NCBI GenBank assembly: GCA_018857735.1
Contig: JABMCL010003271.1
Coordinates: 1,483,501 to 1,547,500 of the forward strand
Source of the DNA: Alviniconcha marisindica
Lineage: Eukaryota; Mollusca; Gastropoda; Provannidae
Direction of reading: 5' to 3'
DNA: 64,000 nucleotides
The translations under genes and the position numbers were made by a program. Under the pieces are notes generated by a model that was given only the letters and a program-made list of their open reading frames with translations, was not told the origin of the DNA and made no database searches. How positions within the stretch are numbered: position 1 is the stretch's first letter; each line of letters opens with the position of its first letter. Below are positions 12,431 to 24,374 of this stretch, piece by piece.

Positions 12431-12880
12431 CAGTAAGTAAACATGGTGCTTAACGTCCACAGAAACCACAAGTACCAGGACCATTTTGCTTTATATATAC
12501 GTCCACAGAAGCGAGGTGGCTTATTTGGGACGGGGACAGGGGGGAGACGAACGAGTGAAGGCTCGACCGCGGATACCGTCCGAAAAAGTCCGGAGAGACC
12601 GTGGACCGCCGCCAGAACAATGGAAGTGTTAAGGCGATTTCCCCTCGCCATTGCCCAGCGACCTGTGCACTGCGCAATTGCTGTTTCAACTGCTGTGCTT
12701 GGGCAGTCACAAAGACAATGTCCGTTGCACGAACAACTTGAACAACTCGAAGCGAAAGAAGTCAAACTTTCGCAGCCCAGCTCCACCTCCCTACTCATGA
12801 TCTCTTCTGGGCTAACTTGAAGGTCCAGCTCCACCTCCCTCCTCTAAGATCTCTAGATCTTTTGATCTCGCCTGGAACCT
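12431..12880. mobile_element. Dispersed repeat of about 400 bp, copy 1
   Basis: This block recurs at about 61,985-62,380 in the same orientation. Shared landmarks include CGGAGAGACCGTGGACCGCC, ACAATGGAAGTGTTAAGGCG, a TTTCGCAGCCCAGCTCCACC-type stretch and CAGCTCCACCTCCCTCCTCT. By eye the copies are about 85-90% identical. The start carries the ACGTCCACAGAA core shared with several shorter fragments. The three overlapping open frames here are non-genic. Confidence 0.75.
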
Positions 12881-13075
12881 TGTCACAAGATCCTTTTATA
12901 AGCACAGAACAGGTATGCTCAAGTCTTCAAGTCAAGGGTCAAGGACATGCAATAGTCAGAGGTGAAGGGTCACGATCGAAACTGAGCGAAGGGAGGTAAA
13001 CCTTAAGGATCAAGGGCATTCACCCTGCCAAGCAAACAAAATACCGGGCCACGCGTTACACTGCTAGTGCTAGCC

Positions 13076-13139
13076 ATGGAGTCACAGGCGATCGCCAGAA
13101 ACATGAGACGGCTCCTCGAAGACTACAAAAGTTTGAGAG
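13076..13139 (+). CDS. FPGT: FPGT coding exon 1
   Basis: Encodes MESQAIARN through SLRG (21 codons plus one base). It ends at a GTATAC donor at 13140. Its phase fits exon 2, and its basic, helical sequence matches the N-terminus of known FPGTs. Confidence 0.8.
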
Positions 13140-14153
13140 GTATACATATTATATACACATAAACTCGACGGGAGGCGACTTCGTGGCTGGTTGGCTAATG
13201 CGTGGACTGTAAACCCAGGGTTCGACTCCGCGTCCAGTTAATAACTAGTCTACTAATTAAGTAATTTACTACTACTACTGTACTAGTATTAGTAGTAAAG
13301 ATCGTTGCACACGTTAACGGTAACGCTAACACAGTAACATTAAACAGAGTTATTTATAAACAGTTGGAACAGCTTGCCATCCGACACTGTATGTGCTGGA
13401 ACACTGAAATCTTTATTTATTTTTAAACAATAAAAGGAAAAAAAGAAGAAAGACCTCAAACTGTCAAAGTCTAAACAGACATTGGGATTATGGGAACATA
13501 GATTAATCTGCACAAATGTTGACGAAACCAAGCTAGGACCCCTGTCTCTGTCAACCAAGGCAGCATGTGCAGGTATAAAGCAACTTGACAAATCCACATG
13601 AACTTGATGAAGCGCCAGGGAAAGGGCCTCAGCCTTCCAACTGGGACAACTGTCATGTGAGTGTGTGCAATGAAACCATTACTCAACGTGAAGGGTCATG
13701 GACATGGGAAAAGTAGGGCCTGTATTGATTGCCTGGGACAGCACAGCTGTACTAAAATGACTTAAAATGGGCACACAGTTGTTTGTGTTTCCTTCTCTCA
13801 TCATGCACGATAGCCCATGTTCTTATCACATATCAGTAGAGGTGTACATGGAGAGACAGGAGCAGCAGTAAGTAAACATAGTGCTTAATGTCCACAGAAA
13901 CCATAAGGCTTATTAGGGACAAGTGGGAGGAGCAGCAGCACCGTGAACCATGCAATATTGTCAGCATTAGCAGAGCCAGTCTTTAGTCCTGAATCCTGAG
14001 CCAGCTGCTGAATGTTGTGCCGAGTTTGGTTTCTAGTGCTGTAGTACTACTAGTAGTACTAGTAGTAGTACACTGCAGCTTGTGTGAGTGTGTGTGTGTA
14101 CTGTGTGTGTGTGTAAATTGTGTATAACTATACATGTATGTATCACATTCACA

Positions 14154-14218
<65 letters not shown>

Positions 14219-14244
14219 GTATAACATTCACAGAGCAGTTTGTG

Positions 14245-14287
<43 letters not shown>

Positions 14288-17200
14288 GCAAGGACATGCA
14301 TGAGATTTTTGTGTCATGTGTGTGTTGGCCTGTCACTCAGTGATCTTTGCTTTGTTTGTTTGTTGGAGTATTTATAATTTAATGACTGGTTGACTTCGTT
14401 TTCTTTTTTCTTCTTGTAAATTTTTGTTTTGGACTATAATAATATTAATATATATATATATGCTCAGAAGAGAAATAGCACATGAAAGAACATATTGTTA
14501 TTACATGTATTAGCAGTGGTATTAAATTATTTATATTATTTATTATGAGATCAAAACACATTTAAGGTAAAATCAAACAAAAACAAAACAACCCAAAAAA
14601 CATGCACTTCTTTTTGCTATTTCTTTTTAGTAGGACAGTGTAAACATGGACTTCTGGGGGCATAGTCATAGATGCCTAAAATCTTCTTGGCAATGGACAA
14701 AGCACTAACAGTATTGTATATATATATATATGGTACAAAACAATAATAATTAATAACTTCACTGGGTTTTTTTAATCGGTATTTCTATGGGTAGTTCTAC
14801 TTCTACTTCTAGTTCTACATAGTAACTGGGCATACTTTGTTTTAAATGAGTGCAGCTGTTTTCATTTACAAAAAACTGTCCGCACACTTTTGTATGCATA
14901 GAGGGCTTCAGGCTGTCTGTCATGAACACTTTAGGCAATCTGAACATCACTGTTAATATCCCCCCCCCCCCCCTCAAATCAACCAAACAATGGCTGCCAG
15001 TGCTTCCCTCACAAGCCAAGCTTAGCAGCAGAGTTAGGTTGATCCCAAACAAAATATTTAAGATGTGTAATTATGACATGTTCATTCATGATGAGAGAGC
15101 ATTGTTATATCAGCTGCAATCAAATGGTGCCAGTTACAATCATTTGAATGCTAAATCACAGACTCCAGTTGTAATGCATTCCACCAGTCAATACAATGTC
15201 AGTCATAAGGTGGTCAGATTGAAAGCTTGATGCTAAATCACAGACTTGTTGTAATGCATTCCACCAGTCAATACAATGTCAGTCATAAGGTGGTCAGATT
15301 GAAAGCTTGATGCTAAATCACAGACTCGTTGTAATGCATTCCACCAGTCAATACAATGTCAGTCATAAGGTGGTCAGATTGAAAGCTTGATGCTAAATCA
15401 CAGACTCGTTGTAATGCATTCCACCAGTCAATACAATGTCAGTCATAAGGTGGTCAGATTGAAAGCTTGATGCTAAATCACAGACTCGTTGTAATGCATT
15501 CCACCAGTCAATACAATGTCAGTCATAAGGTGGTCAGATTGAAAGCTTGATGCTAAATCACAGACTCGTTGTAATGCATTCCACCAGTCAATACAATGTC
15601 AGTCATAAGGTGGTCAGATTGAAAGCTTGATGCTAAATCACAGACTCGTTGTAATGCATTCCACCAGTCAATACAATGTCAGTCATAAGGTGGTCAGATT
15701 GAAAGCTTGATGCTAAATCACAGACTCGTTGTAATGCATTCCACCAGTCAATACAATGTCAGTCATAAGGTGGTCAGATTGAAAGCTTGATGCTAAATCA
15801 CAGACTCGTTGTAATGCATTCCACCAGTCAATACAATGTCAGTCATAAGGTGGTCAGATTGAAAGCTTGATGCTAAATCACAGACTCGTTGTAATGCATT
15901 TCACCAGTCAATACAATGTCAGTCATAAGGTGGTCAGATTGAAAGCTTGATGCTAAATCACAGACTCGTTGTAATGCATTCCACCAGCCAATACAATGTC
16001 AGTCATAAGGTGGTCAGATTGAAAGCTTGATGCTAAATCACAGACTCGTTGTAATGCATTCCACCAGTCAATACAATGTCAGTCATAAGGTGGTCAGATT
16101 GAAAGCTTGATGCTAAATCACAGACTCGTTGTAATGCATTCCACCAGTCAATACAATGTCAGTCATAAGGTGGTCAGATTGAAAGCTTGATGCTAAATCA
16201 CAGACTCCAGTTGTAATGCATTCCACCAGTCAATACAATGTCAGTCATAAGGTGGACAGATTGAAAGCTTGATGCTAAATCACAGACTCGTTGTAATGCA
16301 TTCCACCAGTCAATACAATGTCAGTCATAAGGTGGTCAGATTGAAAGCTTGTGTCGAAAGAGGCAGGCGTTAGAAATAGAATTTAGCACAGAACCCTCTG
16401 CCATGGTTGTCTTCATTAACTGGTAGATCTATCTGAGTGTCTAATTTGAGGCTTGTCTTGATCATCAAACTATCTGGAATGTTTCTGTTTTGTTTTTCCC
16501 CATGCCGTTCTTTGATCTTCACTCAGTCACTGGTAAAAACTAATGCTGCCTGAACCAGTACATTACAATTATGAATACAACTGTAATCGGTTTTTGTCAT
16601 CATCTGTATGGCATTGATTCATTGTTGTCAGTGTTACATTATGGTGAAGCATTGCTGTTTTCTCACTGCAGGAAGGAGTTGCAAGAGTGGCTGTGGGAGC
16701 ACCATGTGGACTGCTGTGGTCATCACAACAGCAGATGAAGCGCAGCGCCAAGCCTTTGAGCAACAGATCCAAGACAAAAATGACCGCAGGGAACTGCCCC
16801 GTGATCTTCCGATTCATGTTGTGTCTGACCCACCCGGACCCAGGCTAGGTCTGTAATGATGCACACAGTACAGAAGACTTCAGTGTGTCTGGAGACAAAT
16901 TTGTCTTTTGACAGGATAGTAGACGTAATAGTTAATCATATATTATATATATCTATCAATAATCAATAACATTGGTAGTCAGTAACAATCTAACATTTTC
17001 TCAACTCCTCTTCACTAGCCCTTGTTGAAGCCCTTTGGCTTCACACTCCCTCCATCCGCCATCCTCCCTGTCCACTCTCACACTTCTTCCCCCCCCCCCC
17101 CCCCCCCAACACACACACACCTCACCCCCACAAATCCTGATTTACACTCTTGCACACTCACAACACACACACATACACACCCTGTACATACTCACTAATA

Positions 17201-19470
17201 TTAACAGTGATGTTCAGATTGTCTCATGGCTGACATTTAGCTGCGTGTATTGTAAGACTGAATCTGTTATGTGTTACTTAGTGAGGTGGAATATGCCATG
17301 TGTGCAGGCGTCTGTGTGTGTGTGATGGGTGTGATCTAGTGAGTTTGCAGTTCTAAGCGAGAGCAGATGATTCTGGTGCGGGACTATAATATATATATAT
17401 ATATATATATCAACTCTAGTATTTTCAGAAATAGGCCATGTTGGCTGAGCATTGCCAGAACTCTGTGTGTGTGTGTGTATGTGTGTGTGTGAGTGTAACA
17501 TGGTTATTGTTTGATAAGCGATAATGGTAGACTACATACAATATTTAAGATTCTGTTTGTTTGAAAATGAAATGTATGTTAGTGTGGTTTTTGTCATAAG
17601 ATGCTTGTACAGTGCAGTGAGTTTAACACTGGCTAGAGAACAGCTCTTTATAAGAATTATTTATTATTATTAATATTTATATACATGTATACTTTTGCTT
17701 GTGATGAGGTGATCTGTGTTTTGCCCTTATATGATCTTCACAGTTATTGGGAACTAACATATCAGGGGAGTAACTTATTTCATTCTGGCACCGCGACAGC
17801 ACTGTAAACACTGGGAACGAATGAGTGTTCATTCATTTCAATACATTTCAGGCAATGGCGGCTCCACCCTCGTAGCACTGGAGTTCCTGCATGGTGTGTA
17901 TGGGGACAGCCTGTACCAACACAAGATCCTGCTTATCCATGCCGGAGGCTGGAGCCAGCGTATGCCTAGCGCCACCATCCTGGGTAAGATCTTCGCTGCC
18001 ATTCCCCATGGGGAACCACTCTATCAGATGCTGGATCTTAAGCTGGCCATGTACTGCCCGCTGGTGCCTCACCTCGCTCCAGGCATCTTCCTCGTCTGTG
18101 CTGATGACTTCCTGGTGTACGATCTAGGTGAAGCTGCTGACTGGTCGATTCCAAGCTTGGGTTTTACAGCGCTCGCGCACCCCTCTCCCATCAGTGTGGG
18201 CCGGATGCATGGTGTGTATGTTGTTGACGGTGCAGAAAAGATTGACACCAAGAAACCAGTGGTGGTTGTGGAGTGCCTGGAGGTTCTGCAGAAGCCCTCT
18301 GATGACCGCATGAAAAGCAGAGGAGCATTGCTGAAGTCAGAAACTGGTTGTTTTGAGTTTGCAGATGGGATCCGCTTGGATGGAGAAGTGGTGTACACGG
18401 ACAGCTGTTTTTTCTTTGGTGTGGATGTGGTGAAGAGACTGCTGAGGCTCAAAAAGGAGATTGGAACCATCAGCTGTGAGATCGATGCTTATGGAGATTT
18501 CCTGCAGGCGCTGGGACCCCGTGCCACTGACGACTACATCTTCAACACTGCCAACATCTCGCAGATGTCCTCTGACCTGACGCAGGTGAGAAAAAAGGTC
18601 TTTGGCGCTATGCGCGGATGTGACATCCACCTCCTCATTCTCAATGCATCCAAATTCATCCACATCGGCACCACCAAAGAGTTGATCTATCATTTCTGCC
18701 AGGATGGGGAGTTTCAGTCCCAGATGGCCTTGCAGAGGGATGTCTTTAACTGCTGGCAGAAGGGAGAAGGGTCAGACATGGGAAACGGAAATGGCAGAAA
18801 GAACACGAGCTCCAACTCTGAGAGGACCCAGGGGTGTGTGATGCACTCGGTTCTGATGGTTTCATCATCTGTGGCACCCACCTCAGTGGTGGAATACTGT
18901 CGCTTTGATGTCGCAGTAACTGTGGAGGATGGCACTATCATCAGCAACTGCCAGTGGCTGCAGTCTGAAAATCCTTGCTCTCAGCCTCTCATCTTGCCAG
19001 CAGAGACGTTCCTCCACACTGTTTCGGTCCTGCACCAGGGTGTCACATACTACGTCACCATCTTCTTTGGCATCTCAGACAATCTGAAGACATCGGTTCC
19101 AGCTCCCAGCCTTGCCAGTCTCTCCTTCCTCAAGACAACGCTGGGCTCCGCTCTCAAGCACTGGGGGCTGTCAGCAGAGGATGTTTCTCCTCATGCACGC
19201 AGGTCAGAGGCCAAGGTCAGTCTGTGGACGCTCAAGTTGTACCCTGGCACCGCCACAATGACGCAGTCTTTGGAGTTGGCACTCGACATGCTTTCATGTG
19301 TGCAGAATAAATGCTCACTGTCAAAATCCTTAACACCAAACGATGGCGCTTTCTTTTCTCTCTCCGATGCGCTTGCTCAGAAAGACGTTGCCACGATGCT
19401 CAACTTCCGCAGACAACTCTTTGACGAGATCCAGTCGAGTCGAGCCCAGACTGTAAAGGCTGCATGCTGA
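13076..19470 (+). CDS. FPGT: Fucose-1-phosphate guanylyltransferase (GDP-L-fucose pyrophosphorylase), three exons
   Basis: FPGT joins L-fucose-1-phosphate and GTP to give GDP-L-fucose and pyrophosphate, a cytosolic step of the fucose salvage pathway. Coding exons are 13076-13139, 16672-16848 and 17852-19470. They join in phase 1 at both introns with GT-AG borders, giving 619 aa against about 590-610 in vertebrates. The ATG has G at -3 and G at +4. The order matches the family: a short basic helical N-terminus (MRRLLEDYKSLRG), VVITTADE near residue 37, the Gly-rich nucleotide-binding motif GNGGSTL at 81-87, HAGGWSQR at 110-117 with GKIF following, CADDF, and CEIDAYGDFLQALGP near 289-303. The C-terminal region fits the fucokinase/FPGT family (PF07959). 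A Gly/Asn/Ser-rich insertion near residues 390-405 looks longer than in the human protein. Identification is secure; exon 1 is supported by phase and resemblance. Confidence 0.95.
13165..13240 (+). other. tRNA-like sequence (Pol III A and B box), probably a SINE head or tRNA relic
   Basis: Within FPGT intron 1, GTGGCTGGTTGGCTAATGC resembles an A box/D arm, and GGGTTCGACTCC is a near-perfect B box/T arm. Between them CTGTAAA could be a GTA anticodon loop. The anticodon stem pairs poorly and no good acceptor stem is seen, so a tRNA-derived repeat is more likely than a working tRNA. Confidence 0.45.
13865..13925. repeat. Fragment of the ACGTCCACAGAAACC dispersed family
   Basis: CAGTAAGTAAACATAGTGCT followed by GTCCACAGAAACCATAAGGC and TTATTAGGGAC matches 1970-2050 and the start of the 12,431 repeat. 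It lies in FPGT intron 1. Confidence 0.6.
14084..14284. repeat. GT microsatellites
   Basis: Two long (GT)n tracts (about 14158-14214 and 14240-14284), preceded by shorter GT runs and a CTAGTAGTA palindromic tract near 14,040-14,070. They lie in FPGT intron 1 and account for the Cys/Val and Thr/His open frames. Confidence 0.95.
15145..16352. repeat. 80-bp minisatellite, about 15 copies, in FPGT intron 1
   Basis: The unit starts GAAAGCTTGATGCTAAATCA and repeats every 80 bp with very few differences: CCAGTTG instead of CGTTG in the first and a late unit, and single substitutions near 15,901, 15,989 and 16,255. This near-uniformity indicates recent amplification or active homogenisation. The unit shows no resemblance to FPGT exons. 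Confidence 0.97.
16672..16848 (+). CDS. FPGT: FPGT coding exon 2
   Basis: Acceptor TCTCACTGCAG precedes 16672 and the donor GT is at 16849. It encodes RSCKSGCGSTMWTAVVITTA, then the segment ending DPPGPRL, the region just before the GNGGSTL motif. The last base supplies position 1 of the split Gly codon. Confidence 0.93.
   Translation, partial: EGVARVAVGAPCGLLWSSQQQMKRSAKPLSNRSKTKMTAGNCPVIFRFMLCLTHPDPG
17085..17505. repeat. Simple repeats in FPGT intron 2
   Basis: Poly-C near 17090-17107, scattered (CA)n, (TA)n at 17389-17410 and (GT)n at 17463-17492. No other feature is seen in this intron. Confidence 0.85.
17852..19470 (+). CDS. FPGT: FPGT coding exon 3 (catalytic and C-terminal part)
   Basis: Acceptor CATTTCAG ends at 17851 and the exon is open to TGA at 19468-19470. 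It carries 539 of the 619 codons, including GNGGSTL, HAGGWSQR, GKIF and CEIDAYGDFLQALG. Such a long terminal exon is also typical of vertebrate FPGT. Confidence 0.97.
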
Positions 19471-22000
19471 TGATGTTCTGACTCCTTTGTGACCACTGTC
19501 ACAACACTAGCATCCCATTGTCAGTTGTTTTATTGATTGGTTTGGCAGCACTGTAGGCCCACTTGATATGTTGCTGAAACAAATGAGCTGCCAGCCAGGC
19601 CAATGGCTTCACAACGCTGACCATGATGACTCACTTTATCATTTATTTGGCAGTCCAAAAATATGGAGCTGGCAGATTTTCATTGCTCAAGTCAGTTAAG
19701 TAGACTTGGGTAACTTGAAATGCTTTTTAGGTTATTCATAAGTATACAGATGTTATTTATAATATATATATATAAATAGGACATGAGCACAGAGCAGTAT
19801 GAATATGATTGAATGAGCTACATGGGATACACTGAAAATAATGTCATCATGGAACTGTTAGTGTTACTGTTAAACTGGCCCCCCTCCGCATCTCCCCCAG
19901 GGCAATGTGTTGTGCCAGTTCTTGATATTCCCAGTGACTTTGTAACAATGTAATGGGATGATGCAAAGTGCTAAACCCTGTTCCCTCCTTATGTTACACA
20001 GCATATTGTTTTTGCTGTGACAGTATTGAAATATATTTTTGAAAATCAAATCTCAAGACAGAGTGGGAGCTGAGTGATGGGATGGAAATTGTTTTTAGTA
20101 CTTATTTCCAAGTCTAACTGACCTGGAGTGCAAATGTGGACTTGAGTCAAATTTTCATAACCTGTAACTTTACAGGATGTGCTCTTATGGTGGAGATATG
20201 TCCACCTTGTACGTGTAGTTTTACATTGGATATAATATATATACTTGTATGCCATGTGATATTGACTTTAAGAAAAAAAAGTACTTCATTGAGTTACCTT
20301 ACCTGAGTAAGGCACAGCAGCCACAAGAGCTTCACCACCCGTTCCTATCACTGTATCAGTGTGTGCAGTATTTTCGTGTGTCCAAACAATGGTATCAGTA
20401 CGGCTGTGTGTTTGGAATTTTAACATGCGCACAGATATAGATGTTAATGCTTGATTGCACACAGGGGCTGTATGGACACTAATATATATATATATATATT
20501 CATTGTAGGCAGTTCAGGTCTCTGTTGTGTCCCTTTCTATGTCATGTGTCACATTGTGACACCAGCCAAGCTCCTTTAATTCCCTCGTTTGTTGACAGTG
20601 TGACTAACGTTCTTAAGGAGTCTGTCTGGTACATGCATGCATGGCTTGAAGTTGAACACACAAGCAGTGACTGGTCCATGTATTCAGTGGAATTGTATCT
20701 TCTATGGTTTCTCTCTCTTTGGTAACTAACATGCTTTACAAAAAACCCAATATATACCTCCCTATATATATGTTTATCATGGGATATGTTGCTATGTTAG
20801 TGTGCAACCTGGAATGAGTCCAGGTTGGTAAATGGGAAATGGTTGAAAAGTTGGGTGTTTTAATGCATGGTACTATTAAAAGTATTATCGTTTTGTTGGA
20901 TATATTGCATTACATGCTGTGTGCTGGCTCACCAGGACATTAATTTCATGATTGTTGTGATCAGGGCTGATGTTAGTAATAGTGTGATTAATATGGATCA
21001 TAATGGTATGTTTAATGGGTACTTAGATGTGTTTGTGTGATGCAGTATTTTTATGTGGTATTATTTCAATGATATGGAATAAGTATTTTTATTGTGACTA
21101 GATCAGTAGATGCATGATGTGATTGGGGCTGTTATTAATATTGTGATTAATATGGAGCATAATGGTACTCTGTTAAATAATGGACAGTTAGGTGTGTGTG
21201 TGTGCAGTTGCACGGGTAGTATTTTTATATAAGATTTCAGCAATTTAATTTTTATTAACTAGTTGCTGTGCTAATATTCTTCTTCAGATCATTATAAATT
21301 GCAGTTGTATTAATGTTAATATGTGTGTATATGTGTTTGTAGGGGAGATAATAGTGTGTGTGGGTGTGTGTGGGGGGGGGGGGGGGGGGTAGACATTCAA
21401 TTGGCTGTTGTTTTCTATGCCACCCAGAGATCATGATTCCATGCTTGTAGTTGTAGTAATATATATTTTTATTATGTTAATGTGGGTGTGGGCCTGTTTG
21501 TGGATGTGTGAGTGCTGTTTTTGGCTGACAATGGGGGTGGTGGGTTAAGAATATGAGTAATGAATGACTGTGCGTTTATATGATCCTAGAAGCAATCCTT
21601 GTACTTGGATCTAAGTGAACCAGAAGAAAGAGTTTTAATTTATGCACTTACCATAAATAGATAAAGTTCTTTTGAATTTGAATACTGTCCAAGAAATTTG
21701 AAGCACTGTTATTGACACCATGGCTAGTCAGCCAGTCTATAAAAACAACAACAACAGCAACTGATCATTGCATTACTTACATAGATCTGCAAGTTTTTAT
21801 GTGAACCAAAGAGAGTAAAGCAAGACCACTTTTAAAACAAACTTCTTCTTTTTCCGTTCTTTATTTCAGCATGTTCAACAATAAATAAGAACAATCTATG
21901 AGTTTATCCCACAATTCATAACAAAGTTTCATAATTATATGCATCTATATGTAGAATATAGGGAGAAGTTGCAGGACCTGACTCTCATTTCTCAAGAAAT
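19471..22000. other. FPGT 3' flank, no further gene
   Basis: AT-rich sequence with TA tracts (19760-19775, 20482-20500), poly-G at 21371-21389 and a diverged duplication of about 150 bp (about 20,955-21,095 versus 21,115-21,250, sharing GTGATTAATATGGA and CATAATGGTA). The FPGT 3' UTR probably lies here. No AATAAA occurs close to the stop; ATTAAA at about 20,875 and AATAAA at 21,880-21,885 are the visible candidates. Confidence 0.5.
20285..20500 (-). mobile_element. SINE fragment related to 42,970-43,290
   Basis: CAGTGTGTGCAGTATTTTCG, AATGGTATCAGTACGGCTG-like sequence, GCACACAG and GGGGCTGTATGGAC align in order with the body of the tRNA-headed element at 42,970-43,290. The copy is diverged and lacks the tRNA-like head. 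Confidence 0.55.
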
Positions 22001-22920
22001 GGACTTGTTGGTCAGCAGTCACCTGTAGACTGGCTTCTCTCACCAGGGGACTGGCTGTTCACCAGGAGACTGGTTGGTCAGCAGTCACCTGTAGACTGGC
22101 TTTTCACCAGTGGACTAGTGGACTAGGTCACCAGCTGGGCTGGCCAGTCACCTGTAGACTGGCTTCTCACTAGTGGACTAGTTTACGAAGAGACTGGTCA
22201 GTCAACCGGGGGACCAGCCAGTCATAAGGGACTGGTTGGTCACCAAGGGACTCAGTTTGGTGGTCACCAAAGAACTGGTCAGTCACCAGCAGTCTGGCTA
22301 GTCGCCAGGGGACTGGCAAGTCATAAGGGGATTGGTTGGTCACCAGGTCTGAATTATCTGTCACTTTAATGCAGTTCATAACAAAGTTCCGTAAACATGC
22401 ATCTGATCTGCATGTCAAGTAGGTGCAACCATTGCACTGTTACCCAGTTGTCTATTGAGCCAGGCTGATCAGTCACCAGTCATGGCTGATCAGTCACCAA
22501 GGGACTAGTTGGTCACCAGGGGACTGTTCAGTCACCGGCAGTCTGGTCAGTCGTCAGGGGACTCTGTCGTGTCTTTATTGGCAAAGGCCGGCCAGTCTTG
22601 TCTTTTGTTGGCAAAGGCTAGTCTCTTGCATGTTAACTGGCAGTCTTACTGTTTCTGCTAACAAAGGCTTGTCTGTTGCACTCTATTGACCTTTGGCTTT
22701 GGGGCTGTCTTTACTGGCAAAGGTTAATGCCTCTTACCAACCAGTCTTGCAGAGATTCATTGGCAAACTCCTGTCTCCAACCAGTCAGTTTTGGTGTCTT
22801 TACTGGCAAGGGACTGGACGCTCAGTCCTCAATGCATTCTTACCAACCAGTTTGAGTTTTGACTGGCAAAGGCCAGTCTGTTGCATCGTACCAATCAGTC
22901 TCATCTTCACTGGTAAAAAA
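22000..22920. repeat. Degenerate minisatellite of about 20 bp (GACTGGTCAGTCACCAGGGG type)
   Basis: Variants of GACTGGTTGGTCACCAGGGG recur many times from about 22,000 to 22,570. They grade into a second type with TTACTGGCAAAGG and TTACCAACCAGTC from about 22,570 to 22,920. No gene is present. Confidence 0.85.
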
Positions 22921-22929
22921 ACTGGTCTC

Positions 22930-23760
22930 TCACACTGTCACAGACACTGTGGCTTGTGGTGTGTGTTAACACTGAGGCCAGCACACAGCTATGAGAAAGG
23001 AAGCAATGTCCAATTCCTATTGTACACACAGACTGCACACATGACAATGCACACCATGAGGCTAATAATAAGTTGTACTAATGCCTATTGCTCAACTCTC
23101 CTGTAACAGAGACAACAACATATGATTATTTAAAAAAAAAAAAAAAAAAGTAGAAGAAAAAAAGGTAGAAGATTATAACAACAGAATAATTTGAGAAACA
23201 ATACAGGATCAGTTCAAATACAGAAGCAGCTGTAGAGAGTTATTGCTGTGACTTGTAAGAATCCAACACACCCCAGATCTCTAAGTTTTCATGTACCATT
23301 TGGTCACAACAGAAGAATGACTTTATTTAAGCTGCAGTGACTGTAGTAATACTAATAGAGGTTTTTGCCTGTCAAAATTGGAACACACACACACGCGCAC
23401 ACACACACAAACAGAGAAAACAAAAGCAAACAACAAAACCAACAACATGCCCCTATCTACCCATAACTGATCAGTTTACATGTACTCAGCCACCTGTTTC
23501 ACCAAACGCAACAATGATACTGTCACAGGCATCAACTACATGACAATGGCATATCACAGGCACTAACTACGAGGCAATGACATTGTCACACACCTGGCAT
23601 TAACTACACGACAATGACATCACCACAGGTATTAACTACACAACATTGAAACTGCCACTGCAGTTTCAGAGTTTAATATATACACAGAAAAGTCACCAAA
23701 AGGTGTCAGATTAACCAGTACATGGATTAAAGCAGTTCTGACAAGACACTATGGTGAAAG
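22930..23760. other. Non-coding stretch with weak repeats
   Basis: Poly-A near 23,133-23,149, (CA)n near 23,386-23,410, and a weak repeat of about 40 bp with GGCATTAACTACACGACAATG-like phrases at 23,525-23,645. Confidence 0.6.
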
Positions 23761-23764
23761 GTAC

Positions 23765-24370
23765 TGGTACTGAGACACACCAGGACAGCACTAAGACACC
23801 AGAACAGTACTACGTCACACCAGGACAGTACTGAGACACATCAGGATAGTACTGAGACACACCAGGACAGCATTAGGTGACCAGGATAGTACATCAGTCA
23901 TGCCAAGTTCTGTCCTGACCAGGGTAGTACGTCAGTCATGCCAAGTTCTGTCCTGTTCTGACCAGGATAGTACATCAGTCATGCCAAGTTCTGACCAGGA
24001 TAGTACATCAGTCATGCCAAGTTCTGTCCTGTTCTGACCAGGATAGTATGTCAGTCATGCCAAGTTATTTTCTGACCAGGATAGTAAATCAGTCATGCCA
24101 AGTTATGTTCTGACCAGGATAGTACATCAGTCATGCCAAGTTATTTTCTGACCAGGATAGTAAATCAGTCATGCCAAGTTATGTTCTGACCAGGATAGTA
24201 CATCAGTCATGCCAAGTTACGTTCTGACCAGGATAGTACATCAGTCATGCCAAGTTACGTTCTGACCAGGATAGTACATCAGTCATGCCAAGTTATGTTC
24301 TGACCAGGATAGTACATCAGTCATGCCAAGTTACGTTCTGACCAGGATAGTACATCAGTCATGCCAAGCC
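23765..24370. repeat. Minisatellite, about 20-bp then about 38-bp units
   Basis: It starts with GGACAGTACTGAGACACACC units, then a 38-bp unit containing GACCAGGATAGTACATCAGT and CATGCCAAGTTA in about 12 copies up to 24,368. Confidence 0.92.
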
Positions 24371-24374
24371 AGAA

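Noticed and set aside
12409..12834. 141-codon minus frame and 125-codon plus frame
   Set aside because: Both lie in a dispersed repeat whose second copy at 61,985-62,380 does not keep either frame.
18069..18693. Minus-strand frames inside FPGT exon 3
   Set aside because: They are antisense shadows of a well-supported coding exon.
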